From Palleronia abyssalis (GTDB lineage Bacteria; Pseudomonadota; Alphaproteobacteria; Rhodobacterales; Rhodobacteraceae): a stretch of 64,000 nt of DNA. A program made the translations under genes and the position numbers. Below, in pieces: positions 8,310 through 18,715 of this stretch. Every line of letters begins with the position of its first letter. Position 1 is the stretch's first letter. The DNA is taken from NCBI RefSeq assembly GCF_900302445.1, contig NZ_ONZF01000008.1, forward strand, positions 1 through 64,000. The letters run 5' to 3'. A model generated the notes under the pieces. That model saw only the letters and a list, made by a program, of their open reading frames with translations. It was not told where the DNA came from and searched no databases.

Positions 8310-8341
8310 CCGTCCAGCGGCAGAGCGGTTAGTGACAGCGG

Positions 8342-9271
8342 TCAGTAACCCTTTTCGCGGTCGACGAGGTGCAGGATCGGCTCGTCGGCCATGGCACGCC
8401 GGACATTCTCGGCGATCACAGGTGCGGCGGTCGCCGGTCGCGTTTCGGATGCGATATGGGGCGTCACGGTAACGCCGGGGTGGGACCAGAACGGATGGTC
8501 CTGGGGCAAAGGCTCGGTTCGGAAGGTATCCAACGTGGCGTGGGCGATGTGCCCGGTTTCAAGCGCGGCCATCAGGTCGCGTTCGACGATGAGTCCACCA
8601 CGACCCGGATTGATCAGGACGGCCCCGGCGGGCAGATGCCCAAAGGCGGCCGAGCCCAGAATATCCGTCGTATCGGGGGTCAGAGGTAACAGGCAAACCA
8701 AGATTTGCGCCGTCTTCAACGCCTTCGTCAAACCATCGTCGCCTGACAGGCATCGGATACCCGCGATGTCCTTTTGCGAACGGGACCATCCGGTGACGGG
8801 AAAGCCCAGTTGCACCAGCGCCGTCGCACAAGCCCCGCCGAGTTCCCCGAGACCCAGGATCGTCACGGCGCGATCCCGTGCGAGGGGCGGCACTTGCGGT
8901 TTCCACACGCCGTCCTGGCCGGTGATCTGCGTGTCTATTCCCAAGTGATGGCGAAGGACGTGGCCGCATACGTATTCGACCATGCCCTCGGTCAGCCCGG
9001 GGTCGACCATGCGCGCAAGCGGCTGCGTCAGGGTCTCGTTCCCGACGATGCCCTCGACCCCGGCCCAGATGTTCAGGACAGCGCGCGCGTTGGTATAGGG
9101 CCGGAAGTCCTGCAGCGGCACGTTCGGGGCATAGACGATGATATCAACCTGGGACGGCTCGTGATGCTGGGCCAAGTCGCAGTCCAGCCCGGCCTCGGCG
9201 AACGCGGTGCGCAAGGGGGACTTCCAGTCGTCCCAGCGGCTGTCTCCCGCTGCGAAGAGGACGCGGATCAT
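8342..9271 (-). CDS. ghrA: D-2-hydroxyacid dehydrogenase, glyoxylate/hydroxypyruvate reductase A type
   Basis: An NAD(P)-dependent reductase that probably turns glyoxylate or hydroxypyruvate into glycolate or glycerate. The 309-residue protein has a nucleotide-binding motif LGLGELGGACATAL, the catalytic Arg region in GRGGLIVERD and the catalytic His in TPHIASET. Its length matches the GhrA branch (about 310), shorter than PGDH-type enzymes. The start overlaps the rodA stop by 4 bp, so it is co-translated as the last gene of the cell-shape operon. A link to the window's glycerate kinase (hydroxypyruvate to glycerate) is possible but inferred. Confidence 0.85.
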   Translation of the reverse strand: MIRVLFAAGDSRWDDWKSPLRTAFAEAGLDCDLAQHHEPSQVDIIVYAPNVPLQDFRPYTNARAVLNIWAGVEGIVGNETLTQPLARMVDPGLTEGMVEYVCGHVLRHHLGIDTQITGQDGVWKPQVPPLARDRAVTILGLGELGGACATALVQLGFPVTGWSRSQKDIAGIRCLSGDDGLTKALKTAQILVCLLPLTPDTTDILGSAAFGHLPAGAVLINPGRGGLIVERDLMAALETGHIAHATLDTFRTEPLPQDHPFWSHPGVTVTPHIASETRPATAAPVIAENVRRAMADEPILHLVDREKGY

Positions 9272-10413
9272 CGGCCCCTCGGACGATGAACATGGGCGGA
9301 CTGGACGAGGCCGAAGCCCACCATGAGGACAAGCATCGCGGACCCTCCGTAGCTGACAAGGGGCAGGGGGACGCCAACCACCGGCGCAAGGCCCATGACC
9401 ATCGCCATGTTGACCGCGAAGAACAGGAAGAACGTCGCGCCGATGCCCAGCGTCATCAATGCGCCGAACCGGTCGCGGTTCGTGATCGCCGAGACGATGC
9501 AGAACAGAACGATGCCCACATAGATCGTCAGAAGGGAGAACGCGCCGACGAAGCCGAACTCCTCGGCAAGGGTGGTGAAGATGAAGTCGGTGTGCTTTTC
9601 GGGCAGGAAGTTAAGGCGCGACTGCGTCCCTTGCATGAACCCCCGCCCGGTCCAGCCGCCGGACCCGAGCGCGATCTTCGACTGTGTGATGTGGTACCCC
9701 GATCCAAGCGGGTCGGACGAAGGGTCGAGGAACGTGTCGATCCGGCGGTATTGATAGTCCTTCAGAAGCTGCCAGGGCGTCCCGCGCGACGAGAAAACGG
9801 CCGTGACCGTGCCCACACCGGCGGCGATCATCACGCCCCAGTACCACCACGACACGCCGGCACAGAACATAACGATGCCGCCGCCCATCACCAGAAGAAG
9901 CGCGGTGCCAAGGTCAGGCTGGTTCAGCACCAGCGCCACGGGAAGCGCGATCAGGATCAGCGGGATCAGCACGTAAAGCGGGTGCGAGACCTTCTTGACG
10001 TCCAGCCAGTCGTAATAGGCCGCGATGAGCATCACGAGCGCAATCTTCATCAGTTCGGACGGCTGCAACTGCATGAAGCCGATGTCGATCCAGCGCTGGG
10101 CGCCCATGCCGACGGTACCCATGACCTCGACGCCGACGAGCAGTGCGAGGCTGATGCCGTAGGCAAGGCCCGCCATGTTGCGCCAGAACCAGATCGGCAC
10201 CATCGCAATGGCGAACATCACGACGCAGCCTAGCGCGAACCGCTTGATCTGCGGCTCGGCCCACGGCTCGAGCGATCCTCCGGCGACCGAATACAGCATC
10301 AAAAAGCCCGCGCCGGCTACGGTGCACAGCAGCAGGAACAAGGGCCAGTTGAAGTACAGGACCTTCGACAGCCCCGAAGGCACCCGCTTCACGTTGTATT
10401 CAAGATAACTCAT
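9268..10413 (-). CDS. rodA: rod-shape peptidoglycan polymerase RodA (MrdB)
   Basis: A SEDS-family glycosyltransferase that polymerises peptidoglycan during cell elongation with PBP2. The 381-residue, ten-helix protein has family motifs such as the AAYYDWLD region, the QPDLGTALLL loop carrying the catalytic Asp, and a C-terminal LPLVSYGGSAML. It is in the usual order after mrdA, with a 4-bp stop/start overlap on both sides. Confidence 0.96.
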   Translation of the reverse strand: MSYLEYNVKRVPSGLSKVLYFNWPLFLLLCTVAGAGFLMLYSVAGGSLEPWAEPQIKRFALGCVVMFAIAMVPIWFWRNMAGLAYGISLALLVGVEVMGTVGMGAQRWIDIGFMQLQPSELMKIALVMLIAAYYDWLDVKKVSHPLYVLIPLILIALPVALVLNQPDLGTALLLVMGGGIVMFCAGVSWWYWGVMIAAGVGTVTAVFSSRGTPWQLLKDYQYRRIDTFLDPSSDPLGSGYHITQSKIALGSGGWTGRGFMQGTQSRLNFLPEKHTDFIFTTLAEEFGFVGAFSLLTIYVGIVLFCIVSAITNRDRFGALMTLGIGATFFLFFAVNMAMVMGLAPVVGVPLPLVSYGGSAMLVLMVGFGLVQSAHVHRPRGR

Positions 10414-12335
10414 GCCGGGCTGCGTCCCGATCTCGAAGGTCGGAAATCGCTGCGCAACTCAAGCGCGGCGAACGTTTCCTCGACCCGGCCCCTTTCGCCC
10501 GAGGGATAGCTTTCAAGGGGCGGAAGCTCTCCGTGCAGGGCATAAAGCATGATGTCCCGCGCAACCGGCGCAGCGGCCGAGGATCCGCCGCCGCCATGTT
10601 CCACGACCACCGAGACGGCGTAGCGCGGATCGTCATAGGGCGCGAAGCCGACGAACAGCGCATGGTCGCGCTGTTCCCAGGGCACATCGCTGTTGCTGAC
10701 TACGACCGACCGGACCTGGCTGGTTCCGGTCTTGCCGGCCATACGCAGATCGTCGCGGTCGATGCGGGACCGGAAGGCGGTTCCGCGGTTCGTATTCATG
10801 ACCGAGAACATGCCCTTGCGGATCAGCCGAAGGTGCCCTTCGTTCACGTCCAGGGGGTCCGCGCCCACGACCGGTGTCTCGATCCCGTCGATTGACTTGA
10901 CCAGACGAGGCTGGATCGCGTTGCCCGAGGCGATGCGCGCGCTCATCACCGCCAGTTGCAGGGGCGAGGATAGGACATAGCCCTGTCCGATGGACGCATT
11001 CAGGCTGTCGCCGACAAGCCATCCTTCGCCATAGCGGGACCGCTTCCAGTCCTTGTCGGGCATGATCCCGGCGGTGACGGCGGACATCGGCAGGTCGAAC
11101 CGTTCACCGATGCCGAACTTGCGCGCAAGCTCGGCAATCCGGTCGATGCCGACGCGTTGGGCCATTTCGTAATAGAAGACGTCGCAGGATTGCTGAAGGC
11201 TCTGGTCCAGGTTCATCCGGCCATGCCCGCCGCGCTTCCAGCAGTGGAAGCGGCGGTTGCCCAGCACGGTATAGCCCCCGCAATAGACCGTCTCGTCCGA
11301 GGACAGCAGCCCGTCTTCCAAAGCGGCCAGACTGACCAGCATCTTGAACGTCGATCCCGGCGGATAGGCCCCCTGAACGGCTTTGTTGGCCAGCGGGCGA
11401 TACTTGTTCTCGGTCAGCTCGCCGTAATCCGAGACCGAGATCCCGCGGACGAACTTGTTGGGGTCGAACGACGGCGCGTTGGCCACCGTCAGCAGATCGC
11501 CGGTGCGCACGTCCATCACCACCGCCGCCGCCGACAGGCCCAGGGCCAGACGGGCCTCGGCGAAGTTCTGCAGCTTGGATTCGACCGTCAGCTGGACGTC
11601 GGCGCCAGGAACGCCCGGATCGCGGTCCAATTCGCGCATGACACGGCCGGCCGCGTTGACTTCGATGCGGCGGGCGCCGGCCTTGCCGCGAAGATCCGGC
11701 TCGTATTTCTGTTCGACGCCGGTCTTGCCGATCTGAAACTTCGGGATTTGCAGAAGCGGGTCGGGATCGTCGATCTTGGACAGGTCGTAATCCGAGACGG
11801 GGCCGACGTAGCCGACCACATGGGCATAGTCCTGACCCAGCGGATAGTTCCGCGTCAGGCCGACATCGGGGGTGATGCCGGGCAGGGCTGGGGCGTTGAT
11901 CGCGACAGTCGAGATATCTTCCCACGTGCGCTGGTCGGTCACCGTCACAGGCACGAACGAGGACCGGCGCGAGATTTCCTTCAGCGCGCGCTCCATCTCG
12001 GTATCGTCGATGAAGATCAGTTGCCGCAGACGATTCAGCACATCCTCGACATTGCCGGCATCCTCGCGCACGATCACCACGCGATAGTTCTGGGCGTTCT
12101 CGGCCAGGGGGATTCCGTTACGGTCGAAGATCAGGCCCCGCTCGGGCGCGATCAGGCGCATGTTGATGCGGTTTTCTTCGGCCAGCAGACGAAACTCGTC
12201 GGCCTGTTCGACCTGCATCTGGCGCATCCGCCAGCCCAGCACACCCGCGACCCCCAGCTGCAGACCGCCGAGGACGAGGCTGCGGCGGGTCACGCGGCTG
12301 ATCGAGGTTTCGTTGTCCTTGTTCGTGCGCTTCAC
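10410..12335 (-). CDS. mrdA: penicillin-binding protein 2 (MrdA), elongation transpeptidase
   Basis: A class B penicillin-binding protein that cross-links the wall along the rod axis, working with RodA and MreCD. The 641-residue protein has a single N-terminal membrane anchor (about 20-40), a pedestal domain, and a transpeptidase domain with the nucleophile Ser about 328 in PPGSTFK, the SCD-type second motif in QQSCDVF and AGKTGTS near the C-terminus. I chose the GTG at 12335 because a GGAGG lies 7 bases upstream and the TGA of mreD overlaps it (GTGA). The longer upstream frame has no family similarity. Confidence 0.95.
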   Translation of the reverse strand: MKRTNKDNETSISRVTRRSLVLGGLQLGVAGVLGWRMRQMQVEQADEFRLLAEENRINMRLIAPERGLIFDRNGIPLAENAQNYRVVIVREDAGNVEDVLNRLRQLIFIDDTEMERALKEISRRSSFVPVTVTDQRTWEDISTVAINAPALPGITPDVGLTRNYPLGQDYAHVVGYVGPVSDYDLSKIDDPDPLLQIPKFQIGKTGVEQKYEPDLRGKAGARRIEVNAAGRVMRELDRDPGVPGADVQLTVESKLQNFAEARLALGLSAAAVVMDVRTGDLLTVANAPSFDPNKFVRGISVSDYGELTENKYRPLANKAVQGAYPPGSTFKMLVSLAALEDGLLSSDETVYCGGYTVLGNRRFHCWKRGGHGRMNLDQSLQQSCDVFYYEMAQRVGIDRIAELARKFGIGERFDLPMSAVTAGIMPDKDWKRSRYGEGWLVGDSLNASIGQGYVLSSPLQLAVMSARIASGNAIQPRLVKSIDGIETPVVGADPLDVNEGHLRLIRKGMFSVMNTNRGTAFRSRIDRDDLRMAGKTGTSQVRSVVVSNSDVPWEQRDHALFVGFAPYDDPRYAVSVVVEHGGGGSSAAAPVARDIMLYALHGELPPLESYPSGERGRVEETFAALELRSDFRPSRSGRSPA

Positions 12336-12868
12336 AGGCGGGCCTCCGCGTCTCTCTCGGACGGGCTGGGGGGACGAACGCCGAAGACGAACGCCGTTGC
12401 CACTACCACCAGGGGATAGGTGGCGATTGTCATCATAAGCTCCAGAAGCGTCGCACCGAAAGAGGGTTGGGGCACCATCAGAACGCCCAGCACCAGCGCC
12501 TCGCCCAGGTGCATGAGCGTCAGTGTCCCCGTGACCAACAGCCATTCGACCGGGAAGGGCTGTTCGGCGGTCAGGTGGCTGCGACGGCGCAGAAATTCGC
12601 TGCCCAGCACCGTGGCCAAGGCCCAAAGGCCCGGAGGTCGCATGAACAGGATATCGGCCAAGAGGGCCACGGACGCGATCAACCAAACCGGAAGATAATC
12701 GGGCCTGCGCAGGATCCAGGCAAATGCGAGGATTGTCAGCAAGTCCGGCGCGGGAAGCTGATCGCCCGCGCCCATGAAGGGCAGGATGCGCACGAAGATG
12801 AAGCCCGCCGCGATTGTGACGAACATCGCGCGGAACCCCGCGCGGCGCATCGTCAGGGGATCAACCAT
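12332..12868 (-). CDS. mreD: rod shape-determining protein MreD
   Basis: A small integral membrane component of the elongation complex. The 178-residue protein from MVDPLTMRRAGF is almost entirely hydrophobic, with five or six helices and the ILAFAWILRRPDYLPVW segment typical of alphaproteobacterial MreD. It overlaps mreC by 8 bp and mrdA by 4 bp. The start at 12868 follows from the mreC overlap; upstream in-frame residues are Arg/Pro-rich shadow. Confidence 0.88.
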   Translation of the reverse strand: MVDPLTMRRAGFRAMFVTIAAGFIFVRILPFMGAGDQLPAPDLLTILAFAWILRRPDYLPVWLIASVALLADILFMRPPGLWALATVLGSEFLRRRSHLTAEQPFPVEWLLVTGTLTLMHLGEALVLGVLMVPQPSFGATLLELMMTIATYPLVVVATAFVFGVRPPSPSERDAEARL

Positions 12869-13781
12869 CGGTCGCCTCGGCAACGGGTTCGGGCGAGGGC
12901 AGGGCGACGGTCTGCTTGTCGCGCAGCGGCGCGACCAGCCCACCGGTCGCGTCGATCCCCGGCGGCGGGGACGACCGCAGGACGCGCAGGAACTCCAACC
13001 GCTCGTAATCGGCGGCGGGACGGACGCGCAGGCGATTGTCAGACCCCTGGACCACGGTGCCGATCAAAAGTCCGGCCGGCAGAACCCCGCCATCGCCGGA
13101 ACTGACGACCCGATCCCCGGGACGCACGCGATCCGCACTTTCCAGGAAGTCGAGCGGCGGGTTGGGAGAGTTGTCTCCGGCCACGATGGCGCGCTGCCCC
13201 GACGGCTGGATGGCGGCCGGGACGCGGCTGTTGCTGTCGGTCAGAAGGATCACCCGGGACGACGTCTGTCCTACGCCCGAGATGCGACCCACAAGCCCAA
13301 GACCATCGGTCGCGGCCCACCCGTCCTGTAGCCCATCCCGCGCCCCGATGTTCAAAAGCACCGATTTGCGAAAAGGCGAGCCGGAGTCGGCCAGCACGAC
13401 GCCCGTGATGAAGGTCAGCTTCGGGTCGAGCCGCACCTTGTTCAGATCCAGAAGCTTGGCGTTCTGCTGTTCCAGTTGCAGCGCCGCTTCCTTCCACGCC
13501 TTCATCTGCTGAAGCTCGCGCCGTAACTGGCGGTTCTGTTCGTGAATACGCGCATAGCTTTGAAAGTTGTCGACCATGCCGGACAGCTTCGTCACCGGCA
13601 CCAGGGCCCAGTCCATCGAAGGCACGATCTGATCGACGATCTGCGCCCGCACACGCTCAGCCCTGGGGGAGTCGATCCGCCAGAACAGGAACGTCGCCAG
13701 AAGAACAAACATCAACAACCCGACGAAGATACGTCGGACGGGTCGTGTGAACTGGTCGGCGGTATGGGGCTGGCGGGCCAT
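12861..13781 (-). CDS. mreC: rod shape-determining protein MreC
   Basis: A bitopic protein that links cytoplasmic MreB to the periplasmic synthases. The 306-residue protein has an N-terminal membrane segment (about 17-35), a coiled coil (about 70-105, NRQLRRELQQMKAWKEAA) and two beta domains with the family motif VGRISGVGQTSSRVILLTDSNSRVP. The C-terminal 40 residues are Pro-rich and probably disordered. It follows mreB by 27 bp. Confidence 0.94.
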   Translation of the reverse strand: MARQPHTADQFTRPVRRIFVGLLMFVLLATFLFWRIDSPRAERVRAQIVDQIVPSMDWALVPVTKLSGMVDNFQSYARIHEQNRQLRRELQQMKAWKEAALQLEQQNAKLLDLNKVRLDPKLTFITGVVLADSGSPFRKSVLLNIGARDGLQDGWAATDGLGLVGRISGVGQTSSRVILLTDSNSRVPAAIQPSGQRAIVAGDNSPNPPLDFLESADRVRPGDRVVSSGDGGVLPAGLLIGTVVQGSDNRLRVRPAADYERLEFLRVLRSSPPPGIDATGGLVAPLRDKQTVALPSPEPVAEATDG

Positions 13782-13808
13782 GGGGGGATCCCTACCCTCG
13801 GGGCGAAA

Positions 13809-15155
<1,347 letters not shown>

Positions 15156-16742
15156 CTATACGATGTCCTTGTAGCTGACGGACCGGGCGTCCGAGCCTTC
15201 GGGCGTGGTGCGCCGCTTGACCAGAAGACGGTTCAGCGCCGAGATATAGGCTTTGGCGGAGGCAACCACGGTGTCGGTATCAGCCGACTGGCCCGAGACG
15301 ATGCGCCCCGCTTCCTCGAGCCGGACGGTCACGGTCGCCTGCGCGTCTGTCCCTTCGGTCACGGCATGAACCTGGTAAAGTTGCAAGACAGCCGCGTGAT
15401 CCACGATCGCCTTGATCGCGTTGAAGGTCGCATCCACGGGTCCGTCGCCCTGCGCCGTCACCTGCTTGTCCACCCCTTCGACCGTCAAGGTCAGGTCGGC
15501 CGATTGCGGGGCTTCGGTCCCGCAGATCACGCGCAGGAACTTCAGCTCAAGCGCATCCTCGGCCGCGCCCTGAGCGCGGACCAGCGCCTCGATATCTTCG
15601 TCGTAGACCTCTTTCTTGCGGTCGGCGAGCGCTTTGAACCGCACGAAGATGTCCTGAAGCTGGTTGCCTTCGACGTCGTGGCCCATCTCTTTCAGCTTGG
15701 ACCGCAGCGCGGCCCGGCCCGAATGCTTGCCCATGACAAGGCTCGTCTGGGTCAGGCCCACATCCTCGGGGCGCATGATCTCGAACGTCTTGGCGTTCTT
15801 GAGCATCCCGTCCTGGTGGATGCCGGACTCGTGCGCGAAGGCGTTCTTGCCGACGATGGCCTTGTTGAACTGCACCGGAAAGCCCGAGACCGTCGCGACG
15901 CGGCGCGAGATGTGCATGATCTTCTTCGAGTCGACGCGGGTGGTGTAGGGGATGATGTCGTTGCGGACCTTCATCGCCATCACGACCTCTTCCAGCGCGG
16001 TGTTGCCCGCACGCTCGCCCAAGCCATTGATCGTGCATTCGACCTGCCGCGCGCCGCCTTCGACCGCCGCCAGCGAGTTCGCCGTCGCCATGCCCAGATC
16101 GTTGTGGCAGTGGGTCGCGAAGATCACGTCTTCGCCACCTTCGACCTCGGCGATCAGGCGGCGGATCAGGTCGGCAGATTCCACAGGGGCCGTGTAGCCC
16201 ACCGTGTCGGGGATGTTGATCGTGGTGGCCCCGGCCTTGATCGCGATCTGCACCACGCGCTTGAGGTACTCCCATTCGGTCCGGGTGGCGTCCATCGGCG
16301 ACCACTGTACGTTGTCGCACAGGTTGCGGGCGTGGGTGACCGTCTCGTGAATGCGGTCGGCCATCTCGTCCTGCGTCAGGTTCGGGATGGCGCGGTGCAG
16401 GGGCGAGGTGCCGATGAAGGTGTGGATGCGGGGGGAGCCTGCGTGCTTCACCGCCTCCCACGCGCGGTCGATATCCTTGAGGTTGGCGCGGGCCAGCCCG
16501 CAGATCGTGGCGGTCTTCGACCGCTTCGCGATCTCGGACACGGCTGCGAAATCGCCTTCCGAGGCGATGGGAAAGCCAGCCTCGATGATGTCGACGCCCA
16601 TGTCGTCCAGCAACTCGGCGATCTCGAGCTTCTCGGCGTGGGACATCGTGGCACCGGGCGATTGTTCGCCGTCGCGCAGGGTGGTGTCGAAGATCAGCAC
16701 GCGTTCAGGCTCGCGGGCGACGGCGGCGGTATCGGGATTCAT
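15156..16742 (-). CDS. leuA: 2-isopropylmalate synthase
   Basis: The first committed enzyme of leucine synthesis, condensing acetyl-CoA with 2-oxoisovalerate. The 528-residue, long-form (type 1) protein has an N-terminal DTTLRDGEQSPG motif (about 19-30), a metal-binding ATHCHNDLG, SGIHQDG in the linker region and a C-terminal regulatory LeuA dimer domain (about 390-510) for leucine feedback. The upstream leader peptide suggests transcription attenuation by leucyl-tRNA supply. It ends with a strong terminator, so it is a single-gene unit. Confidence 0.95.
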   Translation of the reverse strand: MNPDTAAVAREPERVLIFDTTLRDGEQSPGATMSHAEKLEIAELLDDMGVDIIEAGFPIASEGDFAAVSEIAKRSKTATICGLARANLKDIDRAWEAVKHAGSPRIHTFIGTSPLHRAIPNLTQDEMADRIHETVTHARNLCDNVQWSPMDATRTEWEYLKRVVQIAIKAGATTINIPDTVGYTAPVESADLIRRLIAEVEGGEDVIFATHCHNDLGMATANSLAAVEGGARQVECTINGLGERAGNTALEEVVMAMKVRNDIIPYTTRVDSKKIMHISRRVATVSGFPVQFNKAIVGKNAFAHESGIHQDGMLKNAKTFEIMRPEDVGLTQTSLVMGKHSGRAALRSKLKEMGHDVEGNQLQDIFVRFKALADRKKEVYDEDIEALVRAQGAAEDALELKFLRVICGTEAPQSADLTLTVEGVDKQVTAQGDGPVDATFNAIKAIVDHAAVLQLYQVHAVTEGTDAQATVTVRLEEAGRIVSGQSADTDTVVASAKAYISALNRLLVKRRTTPEGSDARSVSYKDIV

Positions 16743-16877
16743 GGGGTTCGTCCTTCGGATGCTTCTGTCTGTCTGATCCGGCGCTGTCTCACCCCTGAGC
16801 GGCGCGCCGGCAAGGCACGCTCAAGGGCGAATAAGAAGAAGCAGGCCGGTCAGGCGAAGGAACGTCATGGGGCGCAT
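16743..16877 (-). promoter_or_regulatory. leuA leader region with candidate attenuator
   Basis: Between the leucine-rich leader peptide and leuA lies a strong dyad: GCGCCGG (16804-16810) pairs with CCGGCGC (16778-16784), enclosing a smaller stem CTCA/TGAG (16788-16791 with 16796-16799). Leader peptide, then stem, then biosynthetic gene is the usual layout of amino-acid attenuators. No T-run follows the stem on the minus strand, so it is not a classic intrinsic terminator. The regulatory stem may act otherwise, or the details may differ. Confidence 0.55.
16821..16868 (-). CDS. leuL: leucine-rich leader peptide upstream of leuA
   Basis: A 15-codon frame reading MTFLRLTGLLLLIRP then TGA, with six leucines of which four are consecutive. 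It stops 78 bp before the leuA start. Ribosome stalling at the Leu run when leucyl-tRNA is scarce would be the control signal, as in known leu leaders of proteobacteria. An in-frame ATG at 16877 would add MRP. No strong ribosome site is visible, which lowers confidence. The symbol is used by function only. Confidence 0.65.
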   Translation of the reverse strand: MTFLRLTGLLLLIRP

Positions 16878-16975
16878 GATAACCGCGCCGACGGGGATGA
16901 AAACCCCCGAAATTTCGGGCAGGTAAGATTGCGGACCGACCCTGCGGGGCGGGTATTTCGGCAAGGGTGAACGGG

Positions 16976-17575
16976 TCAGGCGGGGGGCAGGGCCCGGCCC
17001 GTGGCGTCCACGGTCCAGCTTGCAGGGGGCTTCGTGCGGTCGCGGAGCCGGTCGATTTTCCAGGCGGGGCGCGCGGCCTCGCAGGCGGGGGTAACGGACC
17101 AGCGGGTTTCGATGCCCGGCGCTGCGCCTTCGGGTGTCATCAGGAGGGCCACGGGCGGAAGGCCCGTTTCCGCGCCCCCCGTTTCGGCAGCGAGATGAAG
17201 GCGGCGCACCGGCGTCAGGTCCGGCGGAGTGGGCAGGTCGGCAACGACGAGAGGGACGATGCCCGCACGCAGCGTTTCCTCCAGCGACCAGAGCACGTCT
17301 TCCGTTCTTGTGGGGGTGACGAAGGTGATCCGCCCCGGATCCAGCCACCGCGAGAAGCCGGGCGGGTGGGGCGTGACGCGGCACCACGACGGTGCGATCC
17401 AGAAGACCGGCCCTTGGCAGGCGGCCGCCGCCAGAAGTGCGAGATAGCGGCGGGCGGGGCCGCAGATTTCGTGCGCGCGGCCGGTCGCCAGTTCGACCCC
17501 TTCGGCGGGGATGAGCGGCGGCGTTGCGGTCCGAGAAGGCCGGGACGACAGGATATGAGGGGCGAGGGCGTTCAC
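16976..17575 (-). CDS. ImuA-like RecA-fold protein without Walker A
   Basis: A 199-residue protein resembling ImuA, the RecA-like partner of the ImuB/DnaE2 mutasome. It has ELATGRAHEICGPARR near residue 28, then GPVFWIAPSW, and RITFVTPTRTEDVLWSLEETLR in the middle, matching the order of blocks in ImuA. No GxxxxGKT loop is present, as in many ImuA proteins. The start is GTG 17575. No imuB or dnaE2 stands beside it, so a repair role is inferred. It diverges from the aldo-keto reductase gene. Confidence 0.6.
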   Translation of the reverse strand: MNALAPHILSSRPSRTATPPLIPAEGVELATGRAHEICGPARRYLALLAAAACQGPVFWIAPSWCRVTPHPPGFSRWLDPGRITFVTPTRTEDVLWSLEETLRAGIVPLVVADLPTPPDLTPVRRLHLAAETGGAETGLPPVALLMTPEGAAPGIETRWSVTPACEAARPAWKIDRLRDRTKPPASWTVDATGRALPPA

Positions 17576-17674
17576 GAAGGTGAGGATAAGATGTTCGCTC
17601 TATGTTCTCAAGTGCGGTCTTGCGTTTCGGGTCGTGGCGATATCCCTTGCCGCGGACCGCAGAAGGGAATGGAC

Positions 17675-18715
17675 ATGAAGCGTATCGAACTGGGACGGAC
17701 CGGTATCAAAGTGCCGAACTGGTGTTTGGGAACGATGACATGGGGCCGGCAAACCGACGAGGCGGACGGTCACCGCCAGATCGACATGGCACTGGAGCGG
17801 GGGATCGATTTCCTCGATACCGCAGAGATGTACCCGGTGAACCCGCCGAAGGCAGAGACCGTAGGGGATACCGAGACCATCATCGGCAACTGGATCCGAA
17901 AAACCGGACGGCGGGACGAGATGACGATCGCCACCAAGATGCTGGGCCCGTCGGAGATGGTCCGGAACGGGGCGCCCATAACGCCCGACGCGCTGCGGGC
18001 GGCACTGGACGGATCGCTGAGGCGGTTGGGTACGGATCGGGTCGACCTCTACCAGTTGCACTGGCCGAACCGCGGATCGTATCACTTCCGCCAGATCTGG
18101 GAGTATGACCCGACCGGGCAGGACCGCGTCGCGGCGCAGGATCATTTCGCCGAAATCATGTCCGCCCTGAAAGACCTCGCCGCGGCGGGGAAGATCCGCG
18201 CCTTCGGATTGTCGAACGACACCGCGTGGGGCGTATGCCAGTGGCAGAAGGCCGCCGAAGCGCAAGGCGGCCCGCGTGTCGCCACGATCCAGAACGAATA
18301 TTCTCTTCTGTGCCGCCATTTCGACTCGGACCTGGCCGAGGCCTGCCATCACGAGGAGGTCACGCTTCTGGCCTATTCGCCGCTGGCGTGCGGCTTGCTG
18401 TCGGGAAAGTACGGCGACGGGGTCATCCCTGAAGGCTCGCGCCGGTCGATCAACCCCGAACTGAATGGTCGCGTGACCGACAGGCTGGCGCCAGCGCTCG
18501 ATGCGTATCTAGACATCGCAAGACGCTACGGCATCGACCCGGTCCACATGGCTTTCGCCTGGGTCACGACCCGCCCGGTTCCGTCCATCCCGATCTTCGG
18601 GGCCACCACCGTCCAGCAGATGGAACATGCGTTGGACGGGCTGGAGACCGAGATTCCCGACGATGTCCTGGCCGAGATCGAGGCCGCCCACCGCGCCCAT
18701 CCGATGCCGTTCTGA
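17675..18715 (+). CDS. aldo/keto reductase, Tas-like
   Basis: An NADP-dependent oxidoreductase of the aldo/keto reductase superfamily. The 346-residue protein contains the catalytic Asp-Tyr segment FLDTAEMYPVNPPKAET, closely like E. coli Tas, a Lys in TIATKM, and the C-terminal cofactor motif IPIFGATTVQQMEHAL. I took the ATG at 17675 (MKRIEL) because AGAAGGG lies 7 bases before it; the ATG at 17669 is too close. Its stop overlaps the next start (TGATG). The physiological substrate is unknown. Confidence 0.88.
   Translation: MKRIELGRTGIKVPNWCLGTMTWGRQTDEADGHRQIDMALERGIDFLDTAEMYPVNPPKAETVGDTETIIGNWIRKTGRRDEMTIATKMLGPSEMVRNGAPITPDALRAALDGSLRRLGTDRVDLYQLHWPNRGSYHFRQIWEYDPTGQDRVAAQDHFAEIMSALKDLAAAGKIRAFGLSNDTAWGVCQWQKAAEAQGGPRVATIQNEYSLLCRHFDSDLAEACHHEEVTLLAYSPLACGLLSGKYGDGVIPEGSRRSINPELNGRVTDRLAPALDAYLDIARRYGIDPVHMAFAWVTTRPVPSIPIFGATTVQQMEHALDGLETEIPDDVLAEIEAAHRAHPMPF

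Noticed and set aside
15366-16970. 534-codon open frame on the plus strand
   Set aside because: It is antisense to leuA, with high Arg/Gly/His content and no domain; a by-product of GC-rich codon use.
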